Shown in pieces: positions 1 to 11,005 of a stretch of 64,000 bases of DNA. The position numbers and the translations under genes are program-made. The notes under the pieces are model-generated. The model did no database searches. It saw nothing but the letters and a program-made list of their open reading frames with translations, and was not told where the DNA came from. Origin of the DNA: Siphonodentalium dalli (Eukaryota > Mollusca > Scaphopoda > Gadilida > Siphonodentaliidae); contig CP136066.1 in the NCBI GenBank assembly GCA_032622095.1, positions 110,073,319 to 110,137,318 of the forward strand, read 5' to 3'. Each line of letters opens with the position of its first letter. Positions within the stretch are counted from its first letter, which is position 1.

Positions 1-1512
1 ACACACTTCACGTCACTTTTCACAGGGATATGTTATTAGAAGCCATGTGTTTTGTACACTAATAATCATCAATATTTATGAGCATTAGTCGTAAAAACAG
101 AAATAAAAAATTTAGAAAACTTTTTCTCCAAATATCAATAAACACTTTAGGGTCGGCGGGTTATTTTTTAGGGTCGGTCGATGCACGGAAACAAAGCATC
201 TTTATTTTCTGGCCTCATTCAACATTATTTCTTTCATTTGCATTTCGACCATATTTCTTTAAATTTTAAAGTGATGTGAAACACTCCAGTAGGGTGACCA
301 AATAGAAATGGTGAATAATCTTCCTCAAAGTACTTAGTTACATTTTACAAATATTATTTCCAAATTCACAACACACACTGTCATTCTTATATATTATTGA
401 AATGCAGTGACTTTCGTTGGCGGAATCATTTTTGTAAATTTATCGTTGATAGTTGCATCCTGAATCTAGTCATAAATATTTACATTTGAGCGTAGTTCAG
501 GCGATGTTTTCAATGGAGTGGTACGGTCGATTTGTTTCAGATTTTTGGCTCTGAGCCTCTGATAGTAGAATGCTACATTCTCCCAGTTGGCATGGTGCCT
601 GAATACTAACTTATCAGTTTCACGTGCCCGAACAAGTCCATAATATGTCTTTAATATGTTAACTTTATAATGTTTAATAATAAAGGTTGTGTTAAACATG
701 CTGCCTCATTACATTATTAACATTGGATTACCCGTATACATGTATGTCTGCCCGAGTCTCAATGATCTAGTCATTTGGACAGACATTTGTTTACTACAGT
801 TCGTTATGCCAAATTTCTAATTTGTTTATGAATAGAACCTGGTGTGAAATTGTCTACAATGGAGGTTACGAGCAGTTTACCTCATCAAAATACAAACCAT
901 TAATAGAACCATGCATATATAGCATCAGTTCTGACCGTCGCTCGCAGACGAGTATGATTCGCCACACCGTAGCATTTCAACCAGGCTCTGCTCAATGCTC
1001 ATAATTAATTTTTACCAAATGTATATTTGTTTTCAATATTTAATAATTTGTGCAATAATAGCAAATAAGTCTCAAGTTTTTTCAAGACTGAGTTGACAAT
1101 AATGAAATTGATCATCTGGACGATACAGACACCGTGAAATAACATCAACCGAAAGAACTAACAAAGAACATCAACATATTTAGCATATATGTACAACCCA
1201 ACTAATAGAGCTATAAATATGACTTGTACGTTAAATACCGTAACAAATCAACACAGATATATATCTATTGGCCTATCATATATGTAAAGATAAGTTTATT
1301 GACAATCAAGTCACCTTCACAGGTAGAGTAATTTAGATAAAACAGACAAACAAGTAAACAAATAGATGGACAGGACATATGAGAAAGTATTGATTGAAAG
1401 TTGATTGGTGAAATAAAGTGATAAAAACTTGCCTAATCTTCATGTCCAACAGTCATCAGATATAGAATAGGGCATTAATGGCCCTACAATAACAAATAGA
1501 TTTTGTGATCCG
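1..1512. other. unannotated AT-rich sequence
   Basis: I see no gene, RNA or clear repeat here. The open frames are under 80 codons, have no recognisable motifs and occur on both strands as expected by chance in AT-rich DNA. Confidence 0.5.
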
Positions 1513-1516
1513 TTAA

Positions 1517-1951
1517 AGGTACTCAACCCGTAAAGAGGGTCCCCATCTCAACAGATTCCAACAACAACAATCAGATCAGAGGGTCCTATATTACTATTTC
1601 TTTGGCTTTGGGGGTAAAAAATATTTGATTCGAGTCGAGGAACCCATCAAACAAAGCTCAGAGTTATTAGATATTGATTTTTGAAAATTCTTATGTTCTC
1701 GAGATGAGTACTTATAACTGCCGTCAATTTGGTAACATGCTCGAGATTTTACGCCAAAATTCTATTCAAACAGACAAGGATGGATACTGGGCCAGGAAGA
1801 ATTCCCGATAATGAAAAATAATAGATTTCTAAAATCGATATCTAACAAATCTGAGCTTTGATGGGTGACTTCCTCGACTTGAATCAAATATTTTTGACCC
1901 CCGAAGCCATTGAAATAGTAATTGAGAGGAGTTTTATCGGGTTGAGTACCT
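1517..1951. mobile_element. TTAA-flanked MITE family B, copy 1
   Basis: The 435-bp element starts AGGTACTCAACCC and ends with its inverted counterpart GGGTTGAGTACCT. It is flanked by TTAA at 1513-1516 and 1952-1955. Subterminal arms are also inverted: a 'ggctttgggggtaaaaaatatt' type segment near 1600 recurs inverted near 1890. Two more copies lie at 44407-44845 and 59751-60206. TTAA duplications are known for piggyBac and Kolobok transposons; the AGG terminus fits the 5'-RRG end reported for Kolobok better than the CC(C) end of piggyBac. It has no coding capacity, so any movement would need a transposase from elsewhere. Confidence 0.8.
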
Positions 1952-1955
1952 TTAA

Positions 1956-2902
1956 GGGCTTTGTGGACCCAATTTTTCCAAAATTTTATAGAGTCCAAAT
2001 ACAAGATCCTGTTCATGTATGTTAGTAATCATAGAAACCATGCCAATTGATGCAACATTTTATGAGTATACTTTATGGTGGATTATGTTAGAAATACAAA
2101 ATGTGAACTTTATTGAGATTTAAAAAAATTAAATTTACAGGCAATGGTCCAAGAAAAACAAAGTCCATATCTAAGAATTAAATATGGGAATATGTACTGA
2201 ACACTGTGATGAATGATGTACTACAAAAAAAATATTAAATTTCTTGAGTGTTCTTTGAAAAAATTACTTTGAACCAGCTGTTGACAAATAATACATACTT
2301 GCTTAAACATTGGCTGTGTGGATGCCAGCATGCATGGGTTAGCAGCTGGCCAGTGTAAAGCAGTGGACTCTGTTTACAATAGAATGCTAATCCCCATCAA
2401 ACCCAACCAGACCATGCCATACTATTTCTAGTATGTAGGTCAGCACTCACTCATATGATAATCACTGATGTGGAGTTGACGCTGGTAAAAGCCATTCACA
2501 CTGGACTGGACATAATGTGACCCATAAACTGCTGTCTCTTTGTCAACCATATTGTGAAGTTAGTATATCATTTGTCAACAACCGGTTCAAAGTAATTTTT
2601 TCCAAGAACGCTCAAAAAATATAAAAAAAAAATTGTAGTACATCATTCATCACAGTGTTCAGTACATATTCCCATATTTGATTCTTAGATTTGGACTTTG
2701 TTTTTCTTGGACCATTGCCTGTAAATTTTATTTTTTTAAACTCAATAAAGTTCACATTTTCTATTTCTAACATAATCCACAATGAAGTTTACTCTTCAAA
2801 TGGTGCATCAATGGGCATGGTTTCTATGATTACTAATATATATGAACAGAATCCTTTATTTGGACTCGAAATTATTTTGGAAAAATTGGGTCCGCAAAGC
2901 CC
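1956..2902. mobile_element. TTAA-flanked element C with long inverted arms
   Basis: The 947-bp element begins GGGCTTTGTGGACCC and ends GGGTCCGCAAAGCCC, between TTAA at 1952-1955 and TTAA at 2903-2906. The arms are long: about 1956-2290 reads as the inverted, diverged copy of about 2590-2902, including the segments around 'ggaccattgcctgtaaatttta' and 'cacagtgttcagtacata'. About 300 bp of unrelated spacer lies between. The GGG end plus TTAA target again suggests a Kolobok-like non-autonomous element. Its left TTAA is also the right TTAA of the neighbouring B copy. Confidence 0.75.
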
Positions 2903-2906
2903 TTAA

Positions 2907-3335
2907 GTTAGTGAATTCAGTAACTCAGTTTATAATTTATTGCCCAATATCGTGCATCCATCAATTCGATCGATTTATCTCGATATGCGGAGCGCGCACT
3001 CTCTTTTCTTGTGCTTTTACTCAATGATGTTAAATTTTATGATTTAGTCTTGTGTCATTTCCAGTAGATTTAATCTTGATTTTTAATTTAGATCCATTGT
3101 TTTCGAAAAACGTGTTATCAACCCGGAAGTCAGTGTTCGTGTTAGTTAATGTCATCCCAACAAAGCGCCGGTAGATGTCGAGGGGCGGAGCTTAATCTTA
3201 AATTAAGATGGCCGCAGCTGTTATCAGACGTCTATTGGAACAAGACGGCTGTCAATCAAGACTATACCTGTAGCTGATCATGTTGTTGCGTAGTTTCCGG
3301 CCGCAGGCCGGGTAGGATGATCGGAACGCATTGTG
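2907..3335. other. short unannotated spacer
   Basis: Sequence between element C and the 3' end of the LINE. No gene or repeat recognised. Confidence 0.4.
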
Positions 3336-3648
3336 CAATATATATATATCTTTATTATCCTCCATATTTGAAGAGTTCGATACAAACTTACAATAAATTG
3401 TAAACATATATACAAATACATGAATTGCCACAGGCAAAAACAGATTTTATACAGGAATGCATAATTACATCATGGCAACTTAAATTGACTGAAAAACGTG
3501 GGAAAACCGCGATATCAGAAAACAAAATGTAAACATAGAGGAAAAGAGACTAATGCTTTTACGCATAAGAAGAATACAAAACTAAATTAAAGATATTGCC
3601 TTAATTCTTATTCAACATGAAAACATCGCTTGCATACATGTATTTATT

Positions 3649-6600
3649 TCACATCACGTCTCTCAGGACGATCTCTGATGCACAGCCGGGAGTTCCAGTT
3701 ATCCAATAATGCCATATTTGCGTGGCCTCTAGCACGAAAAAATCGACTATGGCGAGGGCATCTTCAGCTATGTCGAATAGAGCATTTGGGATGTGCCCAA
3801 TAAACATGAGCATTTGATTGGAGGGAGGAATTCTATCAATACACATAAAACAGTCTATATGAAAATGGGACAAAAAACGATACCAAGCGTCATTTCTTGA
3901 GTTGCTAAGAAAGTCACAGTCGTGAAAAACATGTTTGACTGTGTCATTATAAACTTGACCACATCTTGTGCACAAAACATCTTCCTTAAATTTCAACATA
4001 CACAGTAGTTGGACAATGAAAAAATAACATTTCTTGTGTTTGGGAAATTTGTGACATGCTTTCCAAATATGGGACATTTGAAGTTTTTCCTGGACAATGG
4101 CAAAACGATCGAAATCACTCTGCATTGATACTAGTTGTTGCCATTGGTTATTTGAATTAACTCCGATCGCCTCATTAACTATGGTTTTCCAATGGTTCTT
4201 AACAGGTATGATTGCTTCCGATGAAAATTCCAAATAAAACGAACCAATTTTGAGATCTTCGAGATCCGATTCAACTGTCCTTATGAAAGGGCCTCCTTGG
4301 CCGAATTGAGATTCAGCTGTACGATGCAGGAAGAGTTGCTTGGTAGCCTTGTCATCATTCATGCTGCACAAAGAATGATACAATGAGAGCCTACGTTTTA
4401 CAATGAAAATACCGAGTGATGGGATACCAAGCAATCCCTCCACCATAGCCGTACGGGTTTGAAAGTGCAATCCCTGAATACGTTTCAAACAAAAACGGTT
4501 AATGCGTTCCAGTTTGAGAGTATCAGTGTTCGTATTATAAGATTGGTGAGAAGTTCTGACCCATAAAGACCTCTTGGTAATATAACAGATTTGTAAATCT
4601 TTAGTAAACTCATTGGAGTTAGGCCACCTGCGTAAATACCTGCATTTGATAGCATGAAAAATGTACCTCTTATTTTGGTACATATCTCGTCTACAAAGGA
4701 AGATGTGAATTTAAACTTTTGTATGGGTATTCCTAAATGAGTGAGAGAGGTGACTTCAGACATTTCTTGTTTGCCAAAAGTCCATTTTCGCTGGGAACTA
4801 GAGTAATCAGATTTTGATTCATTGAAAACGATAACATGACTTTTTGTGGCATTGTATTTGTAACGCCAAAGAGAGCTGTAAGAGCTGCAGATCGAGCAGA
4901 GTGACTGCAACCCTGATGCTGTTAATGACATTAACAACATATCATCCGCATGAGTTGGGCAACATACATTTATTCCACCAATTTTTAGCCCAAATGCCGA
5001 GCGCTCAAGATCATACAGTAATTGATCAATGTAAATGGTGTAGAAAATCGGAGATAATGTACCTCCTTGTCTGGTTCCGTGCAATACATCAATCCATTTT
5101 GATTTGTAACCATTGTATAACAGTGAACATTTCATTCCAGTAAGGAGGTTATGAATTATTTTTAGGCTTTTTCCCCGGATGCTCCGTTCGTGTAATTTGA
5201 ATAGTAGGCCGTCGATCCATACGGTGTCAAATGCCTTCCATACATCCAAGAAGCAAGAAAATAGTTTGCTGTGGTTATTGGATGTATAGGAGACACATTC
5301 TTGTACTAAGTATGATGTTGCCATGCAATTGATATTTTGTTGAAATCCATTTTGCAGGGGATGGACCGCAATACTATTTGGTGCGTTTTGCTTCAAACGT
5401 GATAATACAATCCTTTCAAAAAGCTTGTACAGTACAGGGAGTAGAGTTATCGCCCTGTAACTATCAAAAAACTCTTTGGGCTTCGGTGCGCCTTTATATA
5501 GCGAAAATATGATTCCAACCTTCGCATTGCGCGGAACGTAACTTGACTCAAACATCAATGAAAACAGGTGAGCGAGCGAGCCGGCTAGATGTTCACCTCC
5601 AAAGATAAGGTGTTCATAGTTCAAAGAGTCATGCCCTGCAGCTTTATTTCTGCTTAGAGATTTGTATGCGGATATCACTTCAGATACCGATACCGGATAG
5701 CACAACAGTTCATCAATTTCCGATGCATTATTGTGGGAAAGTTCATTTGATACGAATTGGGATACTTTTGAATAATGGTCTTCGTTGAATGAGGTATCGT
5801 GTATTTGAGTTGAATATATGGATTCGTAGTAATGTATCCATTCTTCGGCGATATCCTGGTCATCTCTGATGACACGATCGTTAGATACAAAATATGACTG
5901 CGATTGAGTACCAAGGCGCGCGCGTTTTGCATTAAGGAGTTTGAAGAACGAAGTTTGATCTATTTCTACATAAGAATCTATCTTGTTAACACATTCGTCA
6001 AGAAAATTTTGCGAGCATTTACGATATTCCCTGCGGAAGTCAGATTTAGTCCTTTTGTAAGTAATGTGCAGTGCGTTGCTGGGGTCAGCTGACCGACCAT
6101 GTTGAATCCAATTATTTCTGGCATCGGTCATCTCCCGGTGCAACGCACTGAGCATATCATTCCAGAAGGGCTTCAGGTGTCTTTTGAAGGATTTTGTAGG
6201 GATAATTTCTCTAGCTGCTCTATTTATAGCAGTAACAATGGAATTGTATAAATCATCTATTTTCGACGGGAATGCGTTATATGTATCCAACGGAAGCAGG
6301 TACGATTCTAAGCGAGTTACATAATTAGATATCAAGTTTGGGTTATTTTGAAATTTTTTCCAGTTGTACCTCAAATGAGTGTTTTGAACATTATTTGAGT
6401 TCTGGTGACTAAATTGTATGTCGGCATCGACAAGAAGAGGGCGATGGTTGGATACATTATATACATCCTCGTCGAAAACATGGGTGTGTATTATATTGCG
6501 TTTATCATTGCAAGACATAATAATATGATCAATCGTGGAATTGTGACCTGTTGTCGCTACAAATGTCGGAATATGCGCATGTGATGGACATTCGTTGACA

Positions 6601-7205
6601 GAGAATAATGTCTTTCTCCCTAGGAAATTTTTGAATGCATTTGATCTTGAGTCATGTCTAGAAAGGTCTGCATTGAAGTCTCCCATGAAGATAACTTTTC
6701 CAAGACAAAAGTACTTATCATAAAGATCGGATAGTTTGTCAAGATATTCTTTGTAGTACTGGACAGAGTTGTTAGTTGTAGGGAGATAAACTTGAAAGAC
6801 ATAGATGAAGTTGGAACTGGATATTTTCAGTTGTATACCGACTATGCGGTCGTCATCGATGACAAGCCTTTTTATGCGACCAGAAAACTTTGATTTGTTC
6901 CAAATAAGGCCCACGCCTCCCCTAGGCCGACCTCGCTGAAAGGGTAAGCGCATCGCATAATCACTTACAGCATGGGATTCGAATTCGGAATGAATATTAT
7001 CTAATAGGAACAAGTCCTTTTCTCCCAGCCAATGTTCAGAAACACCACATATATCGATATTATGCCGATCTAGCAACAAGTGCAAGTAAGCTGCCGACGA
7101 CAACGCGCCTGTCATATTCCACGTGAGAAGCGATAACATATCTGAATGTGTGTGACAATTAATTAGTTGGTGATAATTGTGCAAAGCCGCTATGATTAGA
7201 AGCAA
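3649..7205 (-). pseudogene. LINE ORF2: endonuclease-reverse transcriptase, frameshifted
   Basis: ORF2 would encode the enzyme that nicks target DNA and copies the element RNA there. From the ATG at 7205 an AP-endonuclease domain (about residues 25-235) shows TWN near the start, SEHWL, GDFN and SNHRP. The reverse transcriptase follows (about residues 480-790) with LLPVLYKLFERIV, FLDVWKAFD, GTRQGGTLSP and the catalytic box HADD, where YADD is usual. The first frame runs to a stop at 4485; homologous-looking sequence continues in another frame ending at 3649, the switch lying near 4545. That C-terminal part holds 'LERINRFCLKRIQGL' and a CxxC...H...C knuckle (CTRCGQVYNDTVKHVFHDC). Together they give about 1,180 codons, a normal ORF2 length. 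Without repair of the frameshift only a truncated protein could be made. Identification as LINE ORF2 is firm. Confidence 0.9.
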
Positions 7206-8778
7206 TCATTACTTTGCTCCGCATAACGGGGACTTAGCCCCCATGGTCGGCAAGTAACACCTTTCGGCCAGAAACCAGGCGCTTCCACTGTGGATTCGTT
7301 TTCTGTCGAAATGTTTATTCTGAGTGTAGAGAATCCGTTTATGGTGTTAATAATTCGAATTATTGAAAATTTGACATCTCTGTTCCTTAAGAAGCTTGCC
7401 ACCTTTCTCATGTCGACATTGTCAAAAACTCCTTCTATGAAATAGCGTGTAGTTGTCAAGGGAGTTTCATTCCTGTTATAGAAGAACCTTTTCCGGTCGC
7501 GCAAAGGATCATAAGTTCTGTCTTCATGGGGGTCAGTTGAACGTTCACTTTGGTTGTCGGAACTTACATTTCTAGAATGAGAGTTTTTATCCTCTCTCAC
7601 AGTATTTGGTGGTGTGTTATTGCCTCTTGCTGACTCAGCAGGCGAGCCATGGATGCTGTTTGGGAGAGAAGAGTTGTGATCGCGGCTATCTTTGTGAACG
7701 CTGGGGGTATATTTAGTTGGAGGCTTTGATAAAACACCGGAGGGTCGGAAGGTAGATCTATTGTTGATATCCTTCATCACTGCTTCAAATAATTTTCCGG
7801 TGTAAATTTCAAATTCTTTCACCATTGAGTCCATGAATTTAGATAGGGTATTGTTGCACATATTTTCGCATTTACTCGCACAATCACATTTCACAGTTGT
7901 TTGTTTTGTTTGCACATTTTTAAGTTCCCCTTTAAGTGAGCCTATATATAGCACCAGTGATTGCCTTATTTTGGTTTATAGACTTCAGCACCGACTCGGA
8001 CAAGTCAACAATATCCTGTTTTACAGTTTTGAGATCATTTTTAAGTCGAGTGGTACCGTCATATTTCTCATCCTGCAATCGCTCTACTGCCGTTTGCGCT
8101 GAAATTGCCGCTGATGAACATTCGTCAACAGCTGTCCGAAATTGTTGCACATTTTTATCAATGCAGATCAGTTTGTTTTCAAGTGAATCTTGTTTTGCCT
8201 TCAACTTTGGTAGTGTTTCGTTAATAGTATGTTCAGCTGATTGGACACGACCTTTTAAATTTAGAATGTCAGCTTTACTCTGAATAGAGTAATCGATTAG
8301 GATCTTTAGACTCCATCCGCCGTTACTACCAGTAGATTGATCTTTGTTCGTGGCAGTCGACACTGCTGACTGAGATTTTGAACTTTTGGATGAAGTTGAG
8401 ACGAGATCTTGTAGGCATTCGGGATGTTCCTCTAAAAGATAGTATAGCAGGTTGAAGATATAACCCTTTCTTGATATGTTCGATGAAAATCGATTGTTGA
8501 GGCTGTTGATGTTGTTCAGATGCGGAGGCTGACCGGAGGCAAAGTGATGTTGTGATGTTTAGCTTTTGCTGGCTGCTTTTAGCTTTTTTTCTTTTCTTGT
8601 TTTTACTTTTCGGTGGATATAATTCATCTAAGGCTGCCATTGCTTTTATTCTAGTCTCTTCTGCTTTCTTCCTTTCTACTTCTGTGTCGGCGATTAATTT
8701 AGCAGTTTCTTTTCTGGTATTAACGGTGGTGAGTTCATCCTGAGAGGTGGCGATCCAAGCTCTCTGGAGGTCCGACTG
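7196..8778 (-). pseudogene. LINE ORF1: coiled-coil nucleic-acid-binding protein, frameshifted
   Basis: The gene upstream of ORF2 in the same LINE. ORF1 proteins of this group bind element RNA. It is readable in three successive frames: from just below an in-frame stop at 8779-8781 to near 8470 (a Lys/Glu-rich stretch with ERKKAEETRIKAMAALDELY and a basic KSKNKKRKKAKSS patch), then to about 7940 (a heptad-rich coiled coil, e.g. LNLKGRVQSAEHTINETL and KNDLKTVKQDIVDLSESVL), then to the stop at 7196 (a Cys cluster CDCASKCENMC, a Ser/Asn/Arg-rich linker with DPHEDRTYDPLRDRKRFFYN, and a C-terminal segment). At least two single-base shifts separate the frames and no start codon is obvious. No standard gag-type CCHC knuckle or L1-type RRM is certain. 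The assignment rests mainly on position and composition. Confidence 0.75.
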
Positions 8779-8830
8779 CTAATGAATGGTGATGTTGTGG
8801 TGATCATGTTGGCAGTTAACAGGTATAAGG

Positions 8831-9410
8831 CCGATGAAGGTGTGAATACATTTGCGAAGGTGGGAATCGGATTATCAGAGTGATTAGCCCTTGGCAGGAC
8901 TAAAAAAAAGGTTACACAAGTTGTAACATTAGCTGCAAATGGGCATAGCCACGAAATTAGGAAAATCACTAACATTTCCAGAGTTTTTTGTCCAAATGAA
9001 GAATTTTGTTGCACTAATGTCAGTGAAAATCACATATTAATGTTCAGAATCCGTAGTAGAACAAACTCACAAAGTTCAGAACATAAATCCATAGAAATAC
9101 GAAGTAATAATACATAAACCAGGAGCTCAAAAATAGGCGACCACACAGGGTGGCAATACAATGGATCGAAATAAATATCTCCGCTATTGGCTACATCATC
9201 CTAATTATTACCATTGATTGTCATTGATTAAGAAAATATGGCTATTGAAACGGAACTGTCTCTTATTGAGTCCAACAACGACTATTGGTTTGAAAATAGA
9301 GACTATTGTTTTCACAAACAACCATTAACTTTTATTTCATGTAATTTCCGACCGAATGGCCGCCCATAGTTGTCGTCATACTCATCATAATAATCGAGGT
9401 TGTTATCGTA
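8831..9410. other. unannotated, possibly LINE 5' UTR
   Basis: No gene recognised. Part may be the LINE 5' UTR, but no boundary or target duplication is visible. Confidence 0.3.
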
Positions 9411-9860
9411 GTCATCACCACCATCATCATCATCATCGATGCTGTCGTCATACTCAAAATAATCGCATTTGTTATCATCATCATCATCATCATCATTATC
9501 CCTCGTCGTTGTCATCATAAATATCTCCGCTATTGGCTGTATCATCATAATTATTACCATCATCACCGTCGTTGTGTATAGCATCAAGGTCAATACCATT
9601 ATTATATTAGCCATCGATGTCGACATCGTCATCATTATCATCACCATTACCGTCGTCGACGACTTCATCGGCGCCATCTGTAAGTACGATCACCGTCATC
9701 ATCATTGCACGACGACGACGGCGATGATAATGATGACCACGACGACGACATCGAAGATGGTGATGACGATGACTACGACGACTACAACGATGATGATGCT
9801 GATGAGTACGACGACGGCAGCAGCGATGGTGATGACTATGACGGCGACAGCACTGTACGA
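9411..9860. repeat. imperfect (ATC/CAT)n and (ACG/ATG)n microsatellite
   Basis: About 450 bp dominated by trinucleotide repeats: 'atcatcatc' on one side and 'gatgatgac/gacgacgac' on the other. The period of three keeps several frames open on both strands, giving Asp-, His-, Thr- or Ile-rich translations that are not credible proteins. Confidence 0.9.
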
Positions 9861-10083
9861 CAGAACTGTGCATAGATCTACACCAATGTAAGCGCACCCT
9901 TATGACATCTTCAGATAATAATGTAATGAAAACTTATTATCTGAACATTTCCCACAAATTAATGAATATCGATAATTTTGCATCTGCATTATATCTTTGC
10001 CTGCCTGCCTATGTCTGCTTGTTTCTGTTGAACATATAACTCGGGTGAATAATAGACAAATCCGATATACACTTGTATACCGT

Positions 10084-11005
10084 ATATACTCGTATTTAAA
10101 TTCGCGCAGTACTATTTTTCGCTCAGTTTTGAATTCGCGCATATTAAATTCGCGCACCTATCTGCGCTTATTCAAAACTGACAAAATATTTTCGTAAAAG
10201 TCTTGTATATGATGACAGTTTAAGTTCTTGGTAATGTCGGAAGATACATGTGTATATTAAACACAATCACAGCGGACCATATAACTGCATCATCATTTTG
10301 GTTTTCGGTGATGGATGTTTGTATGCTCCCAATAATTATTCTGATATTGAAATAGTGATGGACTGGACATCAATGTTCAAAATGAAATGAACTCGAAAAC
10401 AGAAAACCACAAAGGCAACTGACTTCAGAAAAATCACTTGACACTTGACAACTAACGCTGTCAGAAAGGTCACGCGCGGTGTCACTCACGGGTGGTGAAT
10501 AGGGGAGGTGCATTCAGCAGAGTTTGGAGTTTGGGTTTGGGAAGATCCCCCCCGGGAAGATTTGAAAGGGCTGTAAGCCCTCTCCTACAACTCACGGTTG
10601 AGTGATATAGTGCCGCTGAAGAGCGTTTGTTGAGTTTGGTTGTGAGTGTTTTCTAGTCATTTGATGCTTGCTTGTGGAGTATGGGTGCATTCATGCACAT
10701 GTAATCTAGAATATGTGTAAACCTTACAAACATTTCAACATCGTCGACGTTCCCACGATGTGTATATCACTTGGCATTGAGTGATGGTTTTGAATTGTTT
10801 ACATTGGTTGACCAAATGTAAATATAGGCCTATACGTGTATATATAGGCGCAAATACCTATTCAGTGTCGAACGTTTCGTAATGTATGTAACTCATCAAT
10901 ATGACCCTATTGTTTTCCCTGTGGTATATTTTTCGCTCAGTTTTAAATTCGCGCAACGACGGGTGCGCGAACAATAGTACTGCGCGAATTTAAATACGAG
11001 TAAGG
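10084..11005. mobile_element. inverted-repeat family A, copy 1 (full length)
   Basis: Left end reads ACTCGTATTTAAATTCGCGC then AGTACTATTTTTCGCTCAG; the right end is the inverse, finishing AAATACGAGTAAGG. Just inside each end is a second inverted repeat (AGTTTTGAATTCGCGCA and GCGCGAATT type), so each terminus can fold by itself. Copies or fragments lie at 14601, 24863, 37424 and 56673. In several copies the outermost base pairs read TA next to CCTTACTCG, so a TA target is possible, but it is not consistent in all. There is no coding capacity. Confidence 0.8.

Larger units (their letters stand above)
3336..8830 (-). mobile_element. APE-type non-LTR retrotransposon (LINE), degraded
   Basis: A minus-strand LINE with two ORFs in standard order: ORF1 (coiled-coil) then ORF2 (endonuclease and reverse transcriptase), the two overlapping by 10 bp around 7196-7205. 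The 3' side, after the ORF2 stop at 3649, is a roughly 300-bp UTR ending in AATAAAG followed by a short AT tail near 3340, a plausible 3' terminus. The 5' boundary is not visible; 8830 is an estimate just above the highest ORF1-like reading. Both ORFs carry frameshifts, so this copy cannot make full proteins. The endonuclease type places it in the large jockey/CR1/L2 group; I cannot fix the clade. No target-site duplication was found. Confidence 0.85.

Noticed and set aside
4844-5143. 99-codon plus-strand frame
   Set aside because: Antisense shadow of the LINE reverse transcriptase.
9312-9897. Open frames of 96-140 codons on both strands
   Set aside because: All are translations of the trinucleotide microsatellite; mutually overlapping and of biased composition.
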